Below, piece by piece: positions 1 to 6,813 of a stretch of DNA of 18,885 bases (positions within the stretch are counted from its first letter, which is position 1; each line of letters begins with the position of its first letter). Position numbers and translations under genes: made by a program. Location: positions 1 through 18,885 of the forward strand of contig DATCSE010000080.1 of the NCBI GenBank assembly GCA_036568605.1, written 5' to 3'. This stretch comes from DATCSE01 sp036568605. Lineage in GTDB: Bacteria > Pseudomonadota > Gammaproteobacteria > Burkholderiales > Burkholderiaceae_C. Under the pieces are notes generated by a model, which saw only the letters and a program-made list of their open reading frames with translations, did not search any database and was not told where the DNA came from.

Positions 1-1
1 C

Positions 2-1120
2 TGGGTCAACGTGGTCCAGCGCGGCTTCACGCTCGACACCGACGGCGTCTCCTGGATCGGGGAAAACTCGATCCACTGGGCGAGCAGCATCGAGTTCGAC
101 CCGTTCGATACGAAGTCGGCGTGGGTGACCTCGGGTAACGGCGTCTACCGCACCAAGAACATCGATACGACGCCGGCCACCTGGTCCTTTGCCGTGCGCG
201 GGCTGGAGGAGACGGTGCCGCTCGGGCTGGTGAGCGTGCCCGGCGGGCCGCTGATCACGACCATCGGCGACTACGGCGGATTCCGCCACACCGACATCGA
301 CGCCTACGCGCCCGTGCAGACGCCCCGCCTGACCTCGACGCCCGGCCTGGCGGTGGCGCCGGCGAAGACCTCGGTGGTCGTGCGCGCCGGCGCCAACAAG
401 ATCTTCCGCTCGGCCGACACCGGCCTCACCTGGACGCAGGTGCCGGCGCAGACGACGACCAACCTGGTCGCGCTCTCGGCCGACGGGAGCACGCTGCTGC
501 ACACCACGACCCTGGCCGACAACTCGAGCGTGACCTATCGCTCCACCGACTTCACCAACGCCACGCCGACGTGGACGACGGTGGCCGGGCTCAGCGGCAG
601 CCCGGCGCGGCCGACCGCCGACCCGCTGAAGGCGAACAAGTTCTACGGCTACGACAGCGGCAATGGCAGGCTGCTCGTCAGCACCGACGGCGGCGCGAGC
701 TTCAGCGCGGCGGCGACGCTGCCAGCCGGTGGCTCGACGCTGATCCGCACGGCACCCGATCGCGAGGGCGATGTGTGGGTCCCGCTGAACGGCAACGGCC
801 TGACGCGCTCGACCAACTCCGGCGCCAGCTTCAGCAAGATCGCGAACGTGACGTCGTGCAGCGCCGTGGGCTTCGGCAAGGCGATGAACGGTGCGAGCTA
901 CCCGACCGTGTTCATCTGGGGCGCGGTCTCGGGCAGCAGCGCACGCGGCCTGTACCGCTCGACCGACACAGGCGCGAACTGGACGCGCATCAACGACGAC
1001 GCGCACCAGTTCGGCGGCACGGGCAACGGCCAGTTCGTGCTCGGTGACATGAACACCGAAGGCCTGGTCTACATGAGCACCGTCGGCCGCGGGATCGTGT
1101 ACGGCGCGGTCTCGCCCTGA
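2..1120 (+). CDS. GH74-type beta-propeller glycoside hydrolase (xyloglucanase-like), C-terminal part, 5' truncated
   Basis: The reading frame is open from base 2 and ends at TGA 1118-1120, so the start lies outside the window. About 372 residues remain, roughly the second half of a GH74 catalytic domain. The fragment has at least four Asp-box/BNR-like turns of the form S-x-D-x-G-x-x-W/F: RSADTGLTW, STDGGASF, STNSGASF and STDTGANW. It also has the GH74-like block WSFAVRGLEETV followed by GDYGGFRHTDID (about bases 190-300). In this family that second block is expected to hold the catalytic acid; this is recalled family knowledge, not tested here. GH74 enzymes cut the beta-1,4-glucan backbone of xyloglucan outside the cell. 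The protein ends at GRGIVYG, a usual end of the propeller, so no carbohydrate-binding module follows. Family call is fairly sure; endo versus exo action is not visible. Confidence 0.82.
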   Translation, partial: WVNVVQRGFTLDTDGVSWIGENSIHWASSIEFDPFDTKSAWVTSGNGVYRTKNIDTTPATWSFAVRGLEETVPLGLVSVPGGPLITTIGDYGGFRHTDIDAYAPVQTPRLTSTPGLAVAPAKTSVVVRAGANKIFRSADTGLTWTQVPAQTTTNLVALSADGSTLLHTTTLADNSSVTYRSTDFTNATPTWTTVAGLSGSPARPTADPLKANKFYGYDSGNGRLLVSTDGGASFSAAATLPAGGSTLIRTAPDREGDVWVPLNGNGLTRSTNSGASFSKIANVTSCSAVGFGKAMNGASYPTVFIWGAVSGSSARGLYRSTDTGANWTRINDDAHQFGGTGNGQFVLGDMNTEGLVYMSTVGRGIVYGAVSP

Positions 1121-1204
1121 AGGTTTCCATGGGCATTGCCGTCATCGCTCACGACCCTGTTCTGGGCCGGACGAAACACGTGCCCTTGCGAAAGGCCGGA
1201 ACGA

Positions 1205-1223
1205 GCCTGAGCTGCGCTCAGGC
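1205..1223 (-). terminator. Perfect hairpin over the hxlR-type stop codon, possible terminator
   Basis: GCCTGAGC (1205-1212), loop TGC and GCTCAGGC (1216-1223) form an 8-bp perfect stem. It contains the stop codon of the leftward regulator gene (1218-1220) and lies in the convergent gap after the GH74 gene. Reading leftward, the next bases are TCGTTCC, only a weak T-rich run. It may work as a terminator or as a 3'-end-stabilising hairpin. The structure is certain; the role is inferred. Confidence 0.45.
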
Positions 1224-1883
1224 CGCCGTGCCGACACCTTGCGGTCGCGCGAACATGCCGAGAAAGCGCGTGGCGAACGCTTCGTCGCCTTCCACGGTAG
1301 CGTTGCCGGCGCGCCTTGCATGGGCCAGCGTCTCGCGACCGAAGACGAGGCGCCGCAAGCAGGGCGAATCCGTGGTGATCGCCGCGTCGAACGCTTTCCC
1401 CGCACCCCGCTCGATGAGCAAGCCGCGCCGATCAACCGAGACCTGAACTGCGTCCGTTCCGAAGCGCAGTTCGATTCGCCCCTTGTCGCCCGCGCACAGC
1501 GCCGGGTCGAAGGTGGTCTTCAGGGCGATCAGAAGGGCGTCGACGCTCAGGTCGCGCTCCGACGTGATGGCCCGCCGGCTGCCCCAGCGCGCGAGCGACA
1601 GCAGCACAGGCTCCAGCGAGCGCCCCCAGGCCGTCAGCTCGTAGACCGACACGCCCGCGGGCTGTGGCAGCACGCGCCGCTGCAGTACGCCGCAGCCCTC
1701 CAGCTCGCGCAGGCGCTGCGACAACACGTTGGGGCTGGCGGTGGGCAGCCCGGCGCGCAGGTCAGTGAAGCGCTTCGGGCCGAGCAGCAGTTCGCGTACC
1801 ACCAGCAGCGCCCAGCGCTCGCCGATGCTGTCGAGTGCGCGGGCAATGCCGCAGGGATCGTCATAACTTCGCTGGGTCGACAT
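1218..1883 (-). CDS. HxlR-family transcriptional regulator with SCP2-like C-terminal domain
   Basis: 221 residues from ATG 1883. Residues 8-100 form the HxlR winged helix: DDPCGIARALDSIGERWALL, then RFTDLRAGL, SPNVLSQRLREL and a wing ending near YELTAWG. Residues of about 110-215 resemble the SCP2-like domain (RIELRFGTDAVQVSV) known to be fused to some HxlR proteins. Cys11 sits where several family members carry a redox- or electrophile-sensing cysteine. The frame stays open upstream to 1994, but that extension would run into the divergent gene and across both inverted repeats, so ATG 1883 is preferred although no clear Shine-Dalgarno precedes it. A TTGCAG (1913-1918) and CACAAT (1890-1895) pair with 17-bp spacing on this strand would give a nearly leaderless transcript; this is a guess. 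It probably controls itself and the divergent reductase-like pair. Confidence 0.85.
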   Translation of the reverse strand: MSTQRSYDDPCGIARALDSIGERWALLVVRELLLGPKRFTDLRAGLPTASPNVLSQRLRELEGCGVLQRRVLPQPAGVSVYELTAWGRSLEPVLLSLARWGSRRAITSERDLSVDALLIALKTTFDPALCAGDKGRIELRFGTDAVQVSVDRRGLLIERGAGKAFDAAITTDSPCLRRLVFGRETLAHARRAGNATVEGDEAFATRFLGMFARPQGVGTAA

Positions 1884-1884
1884 G

Positions 1885-1899
1885 ACTTCATTGTGAAGT
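1885..1899. promoter_or_regulatory. Inverted repeat ACTTCA-TTG-TGAAGT, candidate HxlR operator
   Basis: ACTTCA and TGAAGT form a perfect 6-bp inverted repeat around TTG. It begins two bases before the regulator's start codon (on its own strand). It lies in the divergent promoter region about 70-80 bp upstream of the reductase-like gene. A regulator bound here would block its own promoter or start region. Operator role is inferred from position and symmetry. Confidence 0.4.
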
Positions 1900-1917
1900 T
1901 CTGATGTAGGATCTGCA

Positions 1918-1934
1918 AGTCCTAAAGTAGGACT
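1918..1934. promoter_or_regulatory. 17-bp inverted repeat AGTCCTA-AAG-TAGGACT, candidate HxlR operator
   Basis: A perfect 7-bp inverted repeat with a 3-bp spacer lies 32 bp upstream of the ATG at 1966. A further TAGGA half-site occurs at 1907-1911, exactly 21 bp (two helical turns) before the TAGGA of the right arm at 1928-1932. Symmetric sites in the gap between a regulator gene and its divergent target are the usual arrangement for HxlR-type winged-helix dimers. The binding protein is inferred, not shown. Confidence 0.55.
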
Positions 1935-1965
1935 AAACAACCCACCGACACGGAAAGGCGATTTG

Positions 1966-2529
1966 ATGAGCAAGCTGGTCGTGTTCAACAGCATCTCGCT
2001 GGACGGTTACTTCACCGACGCGCAGGGCGACATGGGTTGGGCCCATCGCTCCGACCCCGAATGGGACGAGTTCATTGGCGGCAACGCGCGGCAAGGCGCC
2101 ACGCTGCTGTTCGGACGCGTGACGTACGAGCAGATGGCGTCGTTCTGGCCCACGCCGGCGGCGCTGCAGATGGCACCCGACGTGGCCCGCGGCATGAACG
2201 AGGCGCCGAAGGTGGTGTTCTCGCGCAGCCTGAGGCGGGCCGCGTGGTCCAACACCCGCGTGGTGAACGCTGCCATGCCGGAGTCGGTTCGCGCGCTGAA
2301 GCGCGACAAGCGCAGTGACCTCGTGGTTCTGGGCAGCGGGAACGTGGTGTCGCAACTGGCCGAGGAAGGACTGGTCGACGCCTACCAGATGGTGCTGGTG
2401 CCGGTCGTGCTGGGAGCCGGCAGGACCTTGTTCGAAGGCGTGCGCCAGCGCTTCGACCTGCAGCTCGTGCGAAGCCAGCCGTTCCGCAATGGCAATGTCG
2501 TGCTGTGGTACGAGCGGAGGCCGGCGTGA
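1966..2529 (+). CDS. RibD C-terminal/dihydrofolate-reductase-like protein, first of pair
   Basis: 187 residues. ATG 1966 is chosen over TTG 1963 because GGAAAGG (1952-1958) is well spaced from it. The fold signature is that of the RibD-C/DHFR-like superfamily (YwjB/YyaP type). It has an N-terminal strand and substrate loop (LVVFNSISLDGYFT), LLFGRVTYEQM, then VVFSRSL, DLVVLGSGNVVSQLAEEGLVDAYQMVLVPVVLGAG and a final FRNGNVVLWYE strand. Members bind NAD(P)H and reduce pyrimidine- or pterin-like rings, but most stand-alone homologues have no known substrate. The gene is divergent from the HxlR regulator and translationally coupled to a paralogue downstream. It is not a true folA: the sequence resembles the stand-alone group rather than FolA. 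Family sure, reaction unknown. Confidence 0.85.
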   Translation: MSKLVVFNSISLDGYFTDAQGDMGWAHRSDPEWDEFIGGNARQGATLLFGRVTYEQMASFWPTPAALQMAPDVARGMNEAPKVVFSRSLRRAAWSNTRVVNAAMPESVRALKRDKRSDLVVLGSGNVVSQLAEEGLVDAYQMVLVPVVLGAGRTLFEGVRQRFDLQLVRSQPFRNGNVVLWYERRPA

Positions 2530-3134
2530 GCAGGCTCATCCTGCAGATGCAAATGTCGGCCGACGGAAGGATGTCGGCTGATGCCGATATCGACTGGCTG
2601 CTCTGGAACTGGGCCGGCCCGTGCCCCTGGGACGAACGCCTGAAGCGAGACTTCAACGCCGTTTTCGATGGGATCGCAACCATCCTGCTCAGTCGGCCGA
2701 TGGCCGAGGAAGGCTACATCGACCACTGGGGACGCGTCGCCCGCGCGCACGCCAAGGACCCGCACTACGCCTTTGCGCACAAGATCGTCCAGGCCCGCAA
2801 GGTCGTGCTCAGCGACAAGCTGGCGGCATCGCGCTGGGATCGAACAGTGCTCGCCCGCCGAGGCTTGACGGATGAAGTGAGCTCACTCAAGGACCGTGGG
2901 GGTGGCGACATCATCTGCTTCGGCGGCGTCGGATTCGCATCCGCGCTCGTCGCGGCGCACCTCGTCGACGAGTTCCAGCTGTTCATCAACCCTGTCGCGG
3001 TGGGCGCCGGCCGTTCCATTTTCGGCGCGCGGCCTGGCGGTGTGCCGCTGCGGCTGTTGCAGTCGACGGCGTACGACTGCGGCATGGTGGTCTGTCGTTA
3101 TGCGCCTGCGGCGACGGCGGCGCTCTCGCCGTGA
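2526..3134 (+). CDS. RibD C-terminal/dihydrofolate-reductase-like protein, second of pair
   Basis: 202 residues from GTG 2526, which overlaps the preceding stop codon (GTGA). A strong GGAGG (2516-2520) lies five bases upstream. An in-frame GTG at 2505 is rejected because this ribosome site decides the start. The order of elements matches the first protein: LILQMQMSADGRMS, TILLSRPMAEEGYIDHW, KVVLSDKL, GGDIICFGGVGFASALVAAH, LVDEFQLFINPVAVGAGRSIF. The two are diverged paralogues rather than a recent duplication. Coupled translation suggests equal amounts and possibly a heterodimer. The likely role is an NAD(P)H-dependent reductase of unknown substrate controlled by the divergent HxlR regulator. 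It converges on the binding-protein gene with only 22 bases between the stop codons and no clear terminator. Confidence 0.83.
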   Translation: MSRLILQMQMSADGRMSADADIDWLLWNWAGPCPWDERLKRDFNAVFDGIATILLSRPMAEEGYIDHWGRVARAHAKDPHYAFAHKIVQARKVVLSDKLAASRWDRTVLARRGLTDEVSSLKDRGGGDIICFGGVGFASALVAAHLVDEFQLFINPVAVGAGRSIFGARPGGVPLRLLQSTAYDCGMVVCRYAPAATAALSP

Positions 3135-3156
3135 GCGGCCGCCAGCCCAAGCCCTG

Positions 3157-4413
3157 TCACAGCCCCGGCGGCCGTGCCATCTTGCATTCCGTGCCCTGAG
3201 CGAGCTCGTTGCCGGTGTAGGTGGCGTCGGTGCGGAAGCCGTAGCCGGTGCCTTCCCAGCCGGTCTTCACGGTCTTGCCGTCCACCGGCGCAATCGTGTT
3301 GACCACCTGCGGCAGCAGCAGCTGGTGGTCCTCGGCCCTCATGCGCACCGGGCCCACGACGCTGTCGTAGCGCAGGTCCTCCAGCGCTCGGGCCACCTTC
3401 GCCGCGTCGGCCGAGCCGGCCTTGTCGACGGCGGCGGCGAAGATGCGCGGCGTCATCTCGATGCGAGGGCTCAGGAACTCGCTGCCCGTCTTCGCCTTGT
3501 AAGCCTTGGCCAACGCGTCGGCCTTGGGGACGTCCTGCTGGCCGGGGTGCCATTCGCCGACCCAGGTCAGCTGGCCGATCTTCGACTGCGACACCGTCAC
3601 GACGGTCCCGGGCGTCGCGCCGGCGCTGTGGTTGTAGTAGCGCAGGTTCACGCCGGCATCGCCGGCGGCGCGCAGCAGCAGCGTCAGGTCCTGGCCCCAG
3701 TTGCCGGTGATCACCGAGTCGGCGCCCGCGGCCTTGATCTTCTGCACATACGGCATGAAGTCCTTCACGCGACCGATCGGGAACAGCTCCTCGCCGACGA
3801 ACTTGACGTCCGGCCGCGCCAGCCCGACCAGCTCGCGGCCGTAGCGCGCCCATTGGCGCCCGTGCGCATAGTCCTGGTTGAACAGGTACACGTTCGTCAC
3901 CTGCGCATCGCGCTTGATCGTGTTGGCGATGGCCTTCATCTTCATCGCCGTGTTGGCCTCGAACTGGAAGTGCCAGAAGCTGCAGTTCTTGCCGGTCAGG
4001 TCGGGGTCGATCGACGAGTGGTTCAACACCAGCACCGCCTTGTCGGGGTTGCGCTCGTTGTGGCGGGCCGCCGCCTGCACCAGCGCGCCGACCACCGACG
4101 AGCCGGAGCCGCCGGTGACGATCGCGCGCGCGCCCTGGTCGATGGCCGACTGCAAGGCGCCCTGGCTCTCCGTCACCGACAGCTTGCTGTCGAACTGCAG
4201 CAGCTCCAGCTTCGCGGTTCCCTTGAGGACGCCGCCCTTGGCGTTGATGTCCTGCACGGCGTACTGGATGTTGCTCAGCATCAGCTGGCCGATGTTGGCG
4301 AACGGCCCCGACAGCGGATCGATGTACGCGATCTTCACGACAGCGGGCTCGGCGTGAGCGGCGCCGCAGGCGAGGGCGGCGGCGAGCGCCACCGGAGCGA
4401 AAGGCATCTTCAT
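3157..4413 (-). CDS. LivK-type ABC transporter substrate-binding protein (orphan)
   Basis: 418 residues from ATG 4413, with AGGAG (4421-4425) seven bases upstream. The first 21 residues are a Sec signal peptide (MKMPFAPVALAAALACGAAHA, cleaved before EPAVV). The mature part begins VKIAYIDPLSGPFANIGQL, typical of type I periplasmic binding proteins of the branched-chain amino acid/amide family. The family also has members that bind aromatic and aliphatic acids. The motif AIVTGGSGSSVVGALVQAAAR and the VGEEL-GRVKDFMPYVQKIKAAGADSVI stretch fit the two-lobed fold. No permease or ATPase gene lies beside it, so it must borrow a transporter encoded elsewhere or act as a sensor. It follows the TetR gene by 46 bases on the same strand and is probably cotranscribed. 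Ligand unknown; an acid feeding the adjacent ligase is a reasonable guess. Confidence 0.86.
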   Translation of the reverse strand: MKMPFAPVALAAALACGAAHAEPAVVKIAYIDPLSGPFANIGQLMLSNIQYAVQDINAKGGVLKGTAKLELLQFDSKLSVTESQGALQSAIDQGARAIVTGGSGSSVVGALVQAAARHNERNPDKAVLVLNHSSIDPDLTGKNCSFWHFQFEANTAMKMKAIANTIKRDAQVTNVYLFNQDYAHGRQWARYGRELVGLARPDVKFVGEELFPIGRVKDFMPYVQKIKAAGADSVITGNWGQDLTLLLRAAGDAGVNLRYYNHSAGATPGTVVTVSQSKIGQLTWVGEWHPGQQDVPKADALAKAYKAKTGSEFLSPRIEMTPRIFAAAVDKAGSADAAKVARALEDLRYDSVVGPVRMRAEDHQLLLPQVVNTIAPVDGKTVKTGWEGTGYGFRTDATYTGNELAQGTECKMARPPGL

Positions 4414-4459
4414 GGGCGATCTCCTGTCCGGGGATGTGGCGTGGCGCGAATCGCGGCGT

Positions 4460-5149
4460 TCAGCGGCGCCGCTTCTTGCGCAGCCCGATCACGCGCCACG
4501 CGAGCTGCGACAGCTCCTCCACCACTTCGTCGGGTGTCAGCCGCCCGTCCGGGCGGTACCAGCTGTACATGAAGCCCGCGATGCTGCAGGCCGCGAGCGC
4601 GGTGACCTTGGTGTCGTTGAAGTCGAGCATGCCGTCGCGCCGGGCTTCCTCGAGCAGCGCGCACATGCGGTCGTAGAAGTGGTGCGCGAGCTTCAGCTGC
4701 GCCGCGCGCAGCGTCGGTCCGATCGCCTGCGGCTCGCGGTACGCGAAGAAAGCGGCGGGGTGGTGCTGCACGCAGACGCGGATCAGCGTCTCGATCGCCG
4801 CGGCGACCTTCTCGTGCGCCGGCCGCGGGTCGTCCGGCGGCAGGTCCAGCGCGGTGAAGCATTCCACCGTGGGCCGCCACGACAGCAGCTCGAAGATCTC
4901 CTGCTTGTTGTGGAAGTAGTAGTACACGTAGGGCTTGGTCACGCCGAGCGCGCCGGCGATCTGCTCGATCGTCGTGTCGGCATAACCGCGCTCGTGGAAG
5001 AGCTGCTCGGCCACCCGCAGGATGCTCTCGCGCTTTTCATCGCTGCTGGCCGTGGGCGCGCGCTGGCGGCCTCGCGGTGCGGGGGCGGCGGCTCGGATCC
5101 TGGCGTGTCGCATCGGTGACGGACTGTGCTTGCTACCCGTGGGTAGCAT
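4460..5149 (-). CDS. TetR/AcrR-family transcriptional regulator
   Basis: 229 residues from ATG 5149; 217 if ATG 5113 is used. The helix-turn-helix is clear: ESILRVAEQLFHERGYADTT, then IEQIAGALGVTKPYVYYYF and HNKQEIFELL. It is followed by a helical ligand domain containing HHPAAFFAYREPQAIGPTLR. ATG 5149 has an AGG eight to ten bases upstream. ATG 5113 lacks a Shine-Dalgarno but would leave the palindrome 5131-5148 outside the coding region. The residues between the two starts are low in family character, so the choice is open. Neighbours (acyl-CoA ligase and carboxylase divergent, binding protein downstream) suggest a repressor released by an acyl-CoA or its free acid. Family certain, ligand inferred. 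Confidence 0.88.
   Translation of the reverse strand: MLPTGSKHSPSPMRHARIRAAAPAPRGRQRAPTASSDEKRESILRVAEQLFHERGYADTTIEQIAGALGVTKPYVYYYFHNKQEIFELLSWRPTVECFTALDLPPDDPRPAHEKVAAAIETLIRVCVQHHPAAFFAYREPQAIGPTLRAAQLKLAHHFYDRMCALLEEARRDGMLDFNDTKVTALAACSIAGFMYSWYRPDGRLTPDEVVEELSQLAWRVIGLRKKRRR
5131..5148. promoter_or_regulatory. 18-bp palindrome TGCTACCC-GT-GGGTAGCA, candidate TetR operator
   Basis: Two perfect 8-bp arms flank a central GT between the TetR gene and the divergent ligase gene. A second, imperfect element, TACC-TGGC-GGTA, lies at 5155-5166 and shares the TACC/GGTA core. A TATATT at 5165-5170 could be the -10 of the ligase promoter, in which case the palindrome covers its -35 region. TetR proteins typically bind such 15-20 bp palindromes next to their own gene. 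Symmetry is seen; binding is inferred. Confidence 0.6.
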
Positions 5150-5200
5150 TTATCTACCTGGCGGTATATTTCGACAAGCCAGGGCCCCGGAGATATCACC

Positions 5201-6811
5201 ATGGTGACACCCGCCCGTCCGGACCAACCCTTGCACGAGTACTTGCGCCGCCACGCGCGCGAGCAGCCCGACAAGGCGGCCTATCTCTGGTATGGCGGCG
5301 CCGTGAGCTACGCCGAGCTCGACCGGGCGAGCGATGCGTTCGCCGCGAGGCTCGCGCAGCTCGGCGTGCGCAAGGGCGATCCGGTTGCGCTGTTCATGGG
5401 CAACTGCCCGCAATACGTGATGGCGCACTACGGCGTGCAGAAGCTCGGCGCCATCGTGTGCCCGTGCGGGCCGCTGTTCAAGGCGCACGAGCTCGAGTAC
5501 CAGCTCGGCGACCTGCGCGCCCGCGTGATCGTCGCGGCCGCCAACCTCGTGCCGGTGATCGAGCAGGTGCGCGACAAGACCGCCGTCGAGCATGTGTTCA
5601 GCGTGCACTACGCCGACCTGCTGCCCGACGTGCCGGTCCTCGCGTTGCCGCCCGAGATGCTGGCCGAGAAGGCGCAGCCGCGCGTCACTCCGCCCGGCTG
5701 CGAGGACTTCCTCGGCGCCACCCGAAGCGGCGCGCCGGCACCCGCGGTCGAGCTCGACATGGACGACGTCGCGCTGATGACCTACACGTCGGGCACCACC
5801 GGCCTGCCGAAGGGCGCGATGCTGACCTACCGCAATGCGCTGTTCAAGAGCGCGGCCGCCGCCGACTGCAACGCCGTGCTGCGCGACGACGTGCTGCTCG
5901 CGATCGCGCCGCTGTACCACATCGCCGGCATGGTGTCGGGCATCAACGTGACGGTGCTCACCGGTGCGACCAGCGTGCTGCTGCAGCGCTTCGACCCGCT
6001 CGCCGCAGTGCAGGCCATCGAGCGGCACCGCGTGACGTGGTGGTACAGCATCGCGCCGATGAACGTCGCGGCGATGGAGGTACCGGGCGTGCGCGAGATG
6101 GACCTGTCGAGCCTGCGCATGAACACCGTGACGAGCTTCGGCATCACCTACACCGAGGCACTGGCGCGCCAGTGGCGCGAGTTCGCGCCGAACTGCAGTT
6201 CGTTCGAGGCCGCGTACGGCCTCAGCGAGACGCACACCGTCGACACCTACATGCCGGCGCAGGCGGTTCGCTGGGGCGCCCACGGCATCGCGATCCCGGG
6301 CAACGAGATCCGCATCCTGGACCCCGACACCGGCTTGGCCGTGGCGGCCGGCGAGCCGGGCGAGATCGTGCTGCGCAGCCCGGGCGTGTTCAAGGGCTAC
6401 TGGAACAGCCCGGAGGCTACCGCGAAGACCTTGCGCAACGGCTGGGTCCACACCGGTGACATCGGCCGCATGGACGCCGACGGCTACCTGACGTTCACCG
6501 GCCGCATCAAGGAGATGATCAAGGTCTCGGGGTATCCGGTGTTCCCCGAGCAGGTGGAGTCCATCCTCGTGAAGCATCCGGCGATCGCGCAAGCCGCCGT
6601 GATCGGCGTGCCGGACCCGACCAAGGGCGAGGTGATCCGCGCCTTCATCGTGCGCCGGCCCGGCGCCGAGCTCGGCGCGGACGAGCTCATCGCCTGGTCG
6701 CGAGACAACATGGCGGCCTACAAGGCGCCGCGCGAAGTGCGCTTCATCGACGAGCTGCCGGCCACCGGCGCGGGCAAGGTGCTGCGGCGGCTGTTGCGCG
6801 ATCGAGCGTAG
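5201..6811 (+). CDS. AMP-forming acyl-CoA synthetase (fatty/carboxylic acid-CoA ligase)
   Basis: 536 residues from ATG 5201, with CGGAG (5188-5192) eight bases upstream. It belongs to the ANL superfamily, which turns a carboxylic acid, ATP and CoA into acyl-CoA, AMP and pyrophosphate in the cytoplasm. The P-loop-like motif YTSGTTGLPKGA starts at residue 195. AYGLSE, WVHTGDIGRMDADGYLTFTG and KEMIKVSGYPVFPEQVE follow. The C-terminal Lys526 in TGAGKVLRRLL is the adenylation lysine. Length is normal for the family. The gene is two bases upstream of the fused carboxylase gene, so the acyl-CoA made here is probably the carboxylase substrate. Expression is likely set by the TetR regulator through the palindrome upstream. 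The acid (fatty, branched, dicarboxylic or aromatic) cannot be told from sequence alone. Confidence 0.9.
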   Translation: MVTPARPDQPLHEYLRRHAREQPDKAAYLWYGGAVSYAELDRASDAFAARLAQLGVRKGDPVALFMGNCPQYVMAHYGVQKLGAIVCPCGPLFKAHELEYQLGDLRARVIVAAANLVPVIEQVRDKTAVEHVFSVHYADLLPDVPVLALPPEMLAEKAQPRVTPPGCEDFLGATRSGAPAPAVELDMDDVALMTYTSGTTGLPKGAMLTYRNALFKSAAAADCNAVLRDDVLLAIAPLYHIAGMVSGINVTVLTGATSVLLQRFDPLAAVQAIERHRVTWWYSIAPMNVAAMEVPGVREMDLSSLRMNTVTSFGITYTEALARQWREFAPNCSSFEAAYGLSETHTVDTYMPAQAVRWGAHGIAIPGNEIRILDPDTGLAVAAGEPGEIVLRSPGVFKGYWNSPEATAKTLRNGWVHTGDIGRMDADGYLTFTGRIKEMIKVSGYPVFPEQVESILVKHPAIAQAAVIGVPDPTKGEVIRAFIVRRPGAELGADELIAWSRDNMAAYKAPREVRFIDELPATGAGKVLRRLLRDRA

Positions 6812-6813
6812 CC

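Noticed and set aside
1129..1446. A 105-codon plus-strand frame after the GH74 gene
   Set aside because: Mostly antisense to the HxlR gene and without recognisable motifs.
1884..1994. Longer N-terminus for the HxlR regulator starting at 1994
   Set aside because: It would overlap the divergent gene and both inverted repeats, and the added residues do not resemble the family.
2896..4572. A 558-codon plus-strand frame across the reductase-like and binding-protein genes
   Set aside because: It overlaps two well-supported genes and has antisense-type composition.
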